Below are positions 57,373-64,000 of a stretch of 64,000 nt of DNA, piece by piece (positions within the stretch are counted from its first letter, which is position 1; every line of letters begins with the position of its first letter). The translations under genes and the position numbers were made by a program. The notes under the pieces were generated by a model that saw nothing but the letters and a program-made list of their open reading frames with translations, made no database searches and was not told where the DNA came from. Location of the stretch: assembly GCA_029532415.1 (NCBI GenBank), contig JAQOTA010000050.1, forward strand, positions 5,208,001 through 5,272,000. Reading direction: 5' to 3'. This DNA comes from Marasmius tenuissimus. Its lineage: Eukaryota > Basidiomycota > Agaricomycetes > Agaricales > Marasmiaceae.

Positions 57373-60300
57373 TTACAGGTGAGCATAGCCCTCAGCGCGT
57401 AAAACGTCCGTTGTGTCGTCTACTGACTCGTCCTCAAAAGCAATCTCAGACTGACATTCCTCGTCAGAGTCTCGATAACCGTAGTCATCAAGCTCAGACT
57501 CATTCTCCTCGCCCGATGATACCTCCATCTCCTCATCGACAAGCTCGGATTCGTCCATAGGTTGACCTTCCGGCTGCTCTTGAGGTACCTCGTGGCATTT
57601 CGGAAGGTGCGTTGTGTGGCCGACGGCAATACCTGGCACGTACCGAGAAAACATATCACGGTCGACAAAGCTGCAAGAAATCAGTGACGAAGATAAAGTA
57701 AATGATCATGCGACTTACATGCATACGTAGTGTCTATTCCAGTCTTTGCCTTCATCCTGGTCCCGACGAGCAATTGTAGGCGCCATGAGGTCCGAGCGCT
57801 TTCCGAGAGCAAAAGCCGGAACGAGATGAGCTGCACGCAGGACATGCTGCGGATCGAGAAAACCGATAGCCCCAGGTTCAGTGCTGTCGACCCATCCAAC
57901 CCTTGGTAATCGTTTCTTCGCAGGCCCAAACTTGTACCGCGTGTCAAGTGTGAACCAGCGAACCCATAAGAACGTGATATCCCTCAAACGTCCATCACCT
58001 TCGTAGTAAACACGAGCATGGAATATCCCAAGCGTGCGTGCATACCAGTAAGGATGAGAGTCGGGCTCCCTCTCGCCAGCTAGAACCATAACGTCGGGAT
58101 GGTTTCCCAAATTGACGGAGTCCTGGCACCGGCGTAGGTCATACGACGTGTACTGAACATCGAGGACCTTGTGGCGATAGATACGGTCGTTGATTATCTT
58201 CACACTGGCGCATTCTTTGCTGGAGAACTGGTCATCCCGGCAGTTTAGGATAACGGAGAGTAGGTGGTTCTTGAGTTTGAAAAGAAAGTCCTGCGAACGA
58301 TGGTTAGATAGCAGGTAAGAAAGAATTAGAATGACAAACCTCAACTGCAGGGTCGCCGCTGTGTTTGTTCATCCATTCTCGTATGTTGAACCAGTTGCTG
58401 CAGTCTGCCGAGATGAAATGGTGCGTGTTGGGAGAGGTGACCAGCGGGGGCTCAGAGTCGGAGGGCTTCTGAGGCTCTTTACCCTTCACCACTCGAGCCT
58501 CAATGCGGCGAATTATCTGCTCTCGCCGTTCATGATTGGCCACCTGCTTGACAAACTTGGCTTTGTTTGTGCGAGCATAGAACCTCTTGACACGCCGATG
58601 TTCTAGTTCACCCTGCAAATGGTCAGTGATTTAGTGATGAGCAAGAAAAAGCGACATACGATCTGAGTTGAATAGTTGTCTGTCGTGCCAACCAAACGAA
58701 GGAAGCGAATGTAATGCCCAAGGGCGTGAAGCTTGTAGGTGTTGATATTGAACTGTTTCTTCTTGGCACCCGACGCTCCACCTGTTCGTTTCCGTTTGGT
58801 GTTCCCAGTCTCTGCCTGCTTCTTTGCTAGGGCTGCTTTTCGACGACCTCGGGCTGCGGTTTCCTTTGGTAATTCTTTGGTAATGTAGGCAGAACAGACG
58901 GCGGTCTTGAACCTCCTCAAAGACTTGCCGAGGGAGGTTGTTGCGAAATCCATGTCTGCGATAGAGGTGTCTGAATGCAGCCGTAGCTTGGCATACGCAT
59001 GCCAAGTACAGAGGTCGTAAAGAAGGTCGAGAACGATGCTGTTGTGGTCGGGAATAAGGCCGTCGAATACAGGAATGGAGCACTGCGTGTCAAACGAGTC
59101 AGTAAGAAATGATAATGGGAAAGACCAGGTACTACGAACCTGAAGTAGGTCCTCGAAATCTCTGGCTGCAAGCTGTTTCATGGCTGACACGTTGACGGAG
59201 AACTTGCGTATGGTGTCCCTCCCAAACGTAGGGACCATCCGATACCTTGAAAACATAGTCAGCAGGATACTCAAACACAATAAGCAATATCTTACCTGGA
59301 GTTGAGTTTTTGTATTGAATCGCCGCCGATGCTGCACAGAATGCGAAGGAGGTGGATGAAGGTAGCCTTCCAAACCCCCAGTTCAAACTCGTGCAATATA
59401 TCAGGCACGAGCATACTGTAAAAATTCATCCCAAACTTGTGAAAGCGCTCCGAGAATGTGTTCTGTAATCGCCATCAGTGTAAGGGATTCGCCATTGGTG
59501 AGTAGATGTACATACCCGTGTCGGGACCCATGACTTGGCCTGTAACACTGCTTCGACTGCAGAGCTTGCAACCGCTCTGCCTTTTGCAAAGATCCAAGTC
59601 CGAACTCGCTCGATGGTGCTTCGCCTGTCCTCCGTATCAACGCGAGCCTTGCGTTCTCGACGTTGCCGGTCACGTAACATCCCGAGTTCGTGGATCTGGT
59701 CTTTCTCGACACAACATTGGGTGCAGGGACATCGACCGAGGTTCCGTATAGTCGCTAGCAAGACCCTGGAGCATTGTGAGCGAGAGGAAGAACACAGTAC
59801 ATGGCAACTTACTTTTCGGGATAATCCGCAGAGTAAGTGAAAAACCGGGGGAAGATACGCCGCACGACGCCATCTGCGCACTGGATGAGAATTCCATGCT
59901 CGTAGGCGTGCATGAAATCATCATCGAGGATCAGGGCCCAGATTGCGTGCATAATTTCCCGCTTCAGATGAGTGAGCGTAGCCCCACTGGCAGGAACTCC
60001 AAATAAGTCCTGGTACCATTCTTGAATGTTGTCTGGGAGCTGGAGAACTATCAGTTATCATAGCAGTGTTATAAAAAAGCTACTCACATCAGGTATGTAG
60101 GCTGTATGATGCGCGGAAAACGTTGTAGGCTTTGCTCGATCGTACTTGGACTGGTTTCCGAAGAACAAGTACAGTGGCCACAGAGAAGCATCTCCGAAAC
60201 TGGTGAGGTGGGTCGAATCCGACCACCAGAGCATAGCCGCAATGGCATTCTCGATCGGCGGATCGTTCAGATCGTTGGATTGAGGCCGAGGATTATGATA

Positions 60301-61479
60301 TTCCTGGGTCTGAATCTTCTCGTATTCTTGAATGAACGCATCTGAATTGTAGATCTCGCTGTATATACGCTGTGAAGGTGGCGGAGGATCGTTGGGTGAT
60401 GGTGGTGGCGGTTGCCAGAACTGCTGGAATGGGACGTAGTGAAACTTTTTCGCCACATCAGACTGAAAGGCTGACTTGATAATCTCTAGGGGCTTCCTGT
60501 AGAAAACATTGGGAATAGGGAATTCGGGGGCATCCTCCTCCTTCTGTTCGACATCTTCCGCCGGCAGACGTATGCAAACCTCTGCCTCGACCCACCCATC
60601 CTTGGGACAAAGGTTCGAACGTGGTTTGGCGTAATCATCCAGCCTCTCCAGTTCACGTTGTGTCCTGAATCCCACCAGGTCCTCTCGGTTGAAGTCATCC
60701 GCCAGGATGACTTCGTTGACCAGCGAATCCAAACCCGCGATGCTCTTTGTATTCTTTGGCCCGTAAAACCAACTCATGATTCGGAAAACAGTAGCGTTGA
60801 GAAAGGGCGCAAAGATCCCCTCAAAATCGGGATCCGACAAGCCAAAGATTGAGAGTGGATTGGACCTGTTCTTCGCCTGATAGCCCGCCCCCTCACAGAC
60901 TTCCTCTGTGCCTACTTCTTCATCTGGGATTTTGGCTGGGTATTTGGAGTAGACACGATAGAGCCCGAATTCATCTGGCTCTGTCGTGATGCGAGTTGGC
61001 TCTGGTGGTGGGCTAGGTTCTGGGGTCGGTGGGTTAGGAGGCGGACCTGCAGGCTCTGGGTCTGGTGGTGGAGGGGTCGGAGGCCTAGGAAGAACACTTG
61101 GGAGCCTGACCGAAAGAGTAGGTACATAGTCTTGAAGGTATCGTGGTTGGAAGCGTTGACGCCCAGCACGAGAAGTCCCAACTGATACCTTGGGCATAAT
61201 GACTTCTGCTGCTGGTTCGGGCTGCGCAGGTTCAGGCTCCGTTATAGATGAAGCCGCAACTTCAATATCCTGGTTGTCATTCAGATTCAAGAGTAATATG
61301 CAAATCATGATAAAACATACCTCGTTTTCTTCCTCCAGAGCATCTTTCCTCTTCATTTCTCGCCGCCGCACTAGGATCTCCCGATTCACGACCGGTGCTT
61401 TGGCACATCCCTTCTTCTGATGGGTGGTCAAGTTTCCGACGGCCTTGTAGAACTTTCCGCAGGTGGGGCATGTTGGCAT
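57373..61479 (-). CDS. Plavaka (KDZ-type) transposase
   Basis: Minus-strand exons: 61479-61321, 61269-60088, 60039-59814, 59766-59516, 59462-59296, 59245-59140, 59082-58660, 58612-58340, 58290-57719 and 57670-57373. All nine introns are 47-57 nt with GT..AG borders, and every phase agrees, giving 1,218 residues without a stop. The N-terminus is a C2H2/BED-like finger (CPTCGKFYKAVGNLTTHQKKGC). Next comes a Pro-rich linker, then the Plavaka signature region (PIENAIAAMLWWSDSTHLTSFG..LWPLYLFFGNQSKY), LPDNIQEWYQDLFG, a CPCTQCC cluster, the VPDILHEFELGVWK block, and the C-terminal GELEHRRVKRFYARTNK region. The tail is acidic. It acts as a cut-and-paste transposase in the nucleus. The gene looks intact. 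Confidence 0.88.
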
Positions 61480-62101
61480 AGCAAGAACGACAAAGAGGAT
61501 GATCCACCACAATAATCGCATCCGTCAATGTACGTGTCGCGTAGAACACGTCTCGAAAGATACCTAGTCTGTAGAAAACGGACAAACCATCAGCATGCAG
61601 GCTGAGGTTTTTGATTTAGAGACAACGAAATTGGATTGTATTGGGTGTTTCGCCCTCTTACAGACTCATATTGTGTTTAAAATTATGTTTTATGATTCTA
61701 GTATAGGTTCTAAGTATTTATACAGCAGAAACTTACCTCGTTGAAGGGCAATAGACCACGATGGTGGTGGTCCAGTTGAAAGAGACGCCGGACTTGCCAT
61801 GAGCCAACCGGCGCGGTTTGTACGCAAGGCCAAATAAAGATTCTGGCGCAAGCGCCTAGGCCAAACCCAGGCGCTAAACCTTGCCAGTCAAATCACTCTG
61901 AGTGGGCGATGGGGTTGAGGGAAAATCAATGACATTAAAATCTATATACAACAGTGATAGTACACTACGTGAAATGATGAAAAAAAAGGAACAGAAACAA
62001 AAATGTACATGCGAAGACTGGACTCAGTTCGCCGCAGTCCTCTGCAGGACCATCAACACCGGCGAAGCGTCGTGCATCAGATCACGCTGGGACTGGGGAT
62101 C
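61480..62101. other. Upstream region of the transposase with a TIR-like segment
   Basis: 61800-61885 contains GCGCGGTTTGTAC and ATTCTGGCGCAAGCGCCTAG, which reappear in order at 63860-63907. It is therefore a terminal or subterminal part of the Plavaka element. 61886-62101 shows nothing else. Confidence 0.5.
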
Positions 62102-63560
62102 TTAGAACGGGTCCTCATCGTCACGATTTTCGCGTAAATCCTGCTGCGTCATCCCCACTTCGAAGTCGGATAGATTCCCTCTGAATATCTGTTCCACCCA
62201 CCGCCATAAAGTCCGTGCGTACACGGCTAGCTTTTGTGAACATCTCTCTTCAAAAGAGATCCGCGAAGCCTACCTCGACGTTCTCAACAGCCACGAAAGC
62301 GGAGGAACGAAGGTACAGGGTACGGGGATCGGAAGAGTTGGAGGAGGAGTTTAGTGATGGACGGTGAGTGTTGTCGTCGTCCTCGCTGGATTCGTCAACG
62401 AGCACATTGTCTTCGTCGCTGCTCGGGCCGTCGCGTTCATCGACGTGGTTGTGAGGATCCGTGGGTCCATTGGGGCTTGGCGAGGACGATGCTGTACCGG
62501 TGCGCTCGTATTCGAGATGGCAGACGACGATTCTGGCTGGGAGACCTTTGGAGGATCGAATACCTTCTTCGTTGTGAGCTGTGCTGCTTGGCCGGCGATT
62601 TCCTGCAACGTTCGAAGGCGCTGCGGGCTAGTCGCACGTCGGATAGAGTACCCTCGGGGAAGATCGCTTGGTAGAGCGTTTGTTGTCCTTTGTTAACCGG
62701 CCTCGGCCCGGGGTCCTTACTGAGTCCCAATTCCACCATAGTGGGCGATGTAATCGTAGTCCCCGAGCCAACCAGTGCCTGAGATGGGATCCCAATACGC
62801 GTTCCAACTGCTAACGTCCCGGTGTACCACGTTGTATGTCCATAGCACCCAACATGCTGAGCATAAAGAATGATTAGAGAAAATAAGCGAGCACGAGAAA
62901 GACTGGAACGAACCTCGAAGTATCCCGGTGACTACCTCAAACGCTGTCCTACGGCACGGGGCTGATTCTAACGGCGTCATTCTCCCCTTGAATACAATCC
63001 TGTAGTGGAAGCGGGAGGGATCGCTGAATTCATGATCCTGACACCCGACTCAGCTGTCTCGTCGGTGGACCCCCAGACCTTCGAGCCCGTTTCTTCAACA
63101 GCCCAGCGATGAGTACCGTCGGTACCCTCTGCAACTCGTTCCCATCTTCTTCCTCCTCCTCCTCTTTTTCCTCTGGGGTCACGGTAGGCCGTCTGAGATA
63201 CTCGGGTAACGCCAGTACAGGCGGTGGTGGCGTTATCGTGCTAGCCTGATCATGAGCATGAGGATTTTCTGATGTTCCGGCCCCGGGAGCATAGAGCGTA
63301 GCTTCGACTGTGGAATCCGAATCGTGCTGCGAGGAGGACGAGGTGGTGGTGACATCAACCTGATGTTTGGGTGAATTAGGGATGGTCTTGGCGAGACGGA
63401 AGACGATGTGGGTCGCGTTTCTCGGTGGTCTGCGTCGGTTTCGAAAGGATTGTGAAGGGGTCAGAGTCTGGCTTTTCGACGTCGATGTTGAACCTGTGGA
63501 AGGAAACAGAGCGAACTTGTTGTGGTCGTCTTTGACGATGGCGCCGGATGAATAGTATAG
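62102..63560 (-). CDS. Protein-kinase-like gene (FunK1-like), uncertain model
   Basis: Minus-strand exons near 63040-62930 (HYRIVFKGRMTPLE..FEVVTGILR) and 62877-62719 (CWVLWTYNVVHRDVSSWNAYWD..GWLGDYDY) join across a GTTCGT..CTCAG intron. The HRD motif of the catalytic loop (VVHRDVSSWN) is in the form seen in fungal FunK1-type kinases. The position of the DFG-like motif is taken by GDYDY. Downstream an acidic Ser/Asp-rich region leads, across a GTAGGC..AAAAG intron, to a terminal exon (RTLWRWVEQIFRG..) with stop at 62102-62104. The splice joining the kinase part to the acidic part is not certain. The gene may be live or decayed. Confidence 0.45.
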
Positions 63561-63853
63561 CGGAAACGAGGATTACAGGTAGGCATCAGTTACAGTGCTC
63601 GACCTCGTTGCCTCGAATTGTCACCGAATCCATGCCTCGAATTGTCACCGAATCCAACCTTGTTGTTCCCAAGAATCGGCCCCAACGAGGATTCGGCTTG
63701 TTTGGACAGAGATAGGATAGCTGTAGAATGTGTTAGTAAGTAAAAATGAACAAGAAAGTGAAAAAAACTAACCGGGTATGTTGCAGGTCGGTGTTGTAGA
63801 ATAGCCAGTGGTGGTGGTACTGAGTGAAGCCAGGCATGAGGCTGTGCATCGCG
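63561..63853. other. Region resembling the transposase upstream sequence
   Basis: 63770-63850 shares a layout and short blocks (AACYNACC.., GTGGTGGT) with 61728-61800, upstream of the Plavaka gene. A 13-base direct repeat (GCCTCGAATTGTC) occurs at 63611 and 63632. No gene is seen. Confidence 0.4.
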
Positions 63854-64000
63854 CGCGAGCGCGGGTTGTACCCAGAGCCAAACAAGAATTCTGGCGCAAG
63901 CGCCTAGGGTTGAGCTTAGCGCCTAGGGTTAGGCTAAGCGCCAGCTCAAGGCGCTTGCGCCAGAATCGTTGTTTGGCTCTGGATACAACCCGCGCTCGCG
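63854..64000. repeat. 147-bp near-perfect palindrome at the window edge
   Basis: Left arm CGCGAGCGCGGGTTGTA.. from 63854 and the reverse complement from 64000 agree over about 51 bases with around three mismatches, including GCCAAACAA and TTCTGGCGCAAGCGCC. The spacer itself contains repeats of TTAGCGCCTAGGGTT. It may be two element ends in head-to-head contact or a fold-back terminus. The window cuts it, so the right limit is unknown. Confidence 0.8.

Overview
The window looks like chromosomal DNA of a filamentous basidiomycete, most likely an Agaricomycete. The evidence is: intron-rich genes whose introns are only about 45-60 nt long with GT..AG borders; a multi-exon dye-decolorizing peroxidase; a Plavaka/KDZ-type transposase gene; Ty3/gypsy chromovirus and Ty1/copia elements; and a three-copy protein family of the lineage-specific kind common in mushroom genomes. 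The genus cannot be fixed from sequence alone.

Layout. 0.8-1.6 kb: a short-chain dehydrogenase/reductase gene (+). 2.2-4.3 kb: a polytopic membrane protein (-), convergent with it. 4.6-5.8 kb: a decayed repeat that recurs at 29.4-31.8 kb. 7.5-10.7 kb and 10.9-29.2 kb: two tandem, decayed members (A and B) of an uncharacterised family; a third (C) lies at 54.5-57.0 kb. Copy B is split in its first exon by a 15.8 kb nest of mobile DNA. The outer layer of the nest is a chromodomain-carrying Ty3/gypsy element (13307-29139, TSD GAAGA). It carries a 528-bp solo LTR in its pol gene, and its 3' LTR is split by a TIR element (20680-28856) that itself contains a copia element (22086-28474, TSD CCATG). 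A second TIR element with the same CATCAG terminus sits at 30011-31212. 31.8-38.9 kb is gene-poor, apart from a C2H2 zinc-finger gene near 34.2-35.3 kb. 38.95-50.18 kb: a DyP peroxidase gene of ten exons whose last intron holds a complete copia element (40900-50067, identical-looking LTRs, TSD TCAAT, 2,360-residue polyprotein). 50.2-54.5 kb is gene-poor. 57.4-61.5 kb: a ten-exon Plavaka-type transposase (-) that I can splice into one open frame. 62.1-63.6 kb: a protein-kinase-like gene (-). The window ends in a 147-bp near-perfect palindrome related to the sequence just upstream of the transposase.

The main story is transposon colonisation of a low-density, accessory-type region. Target-site duplications give an exact order of insertions, and LTR divergence agrees with it: about 2.5% for the gypsy, 0.6% for the copia nested inside it, and none seen for the copia in the peroxidase. 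The retroelements show two different priming strategies that can be read from the sequence: self-priming in the gypsy, and half-tRNA-iMet priming in both copias.
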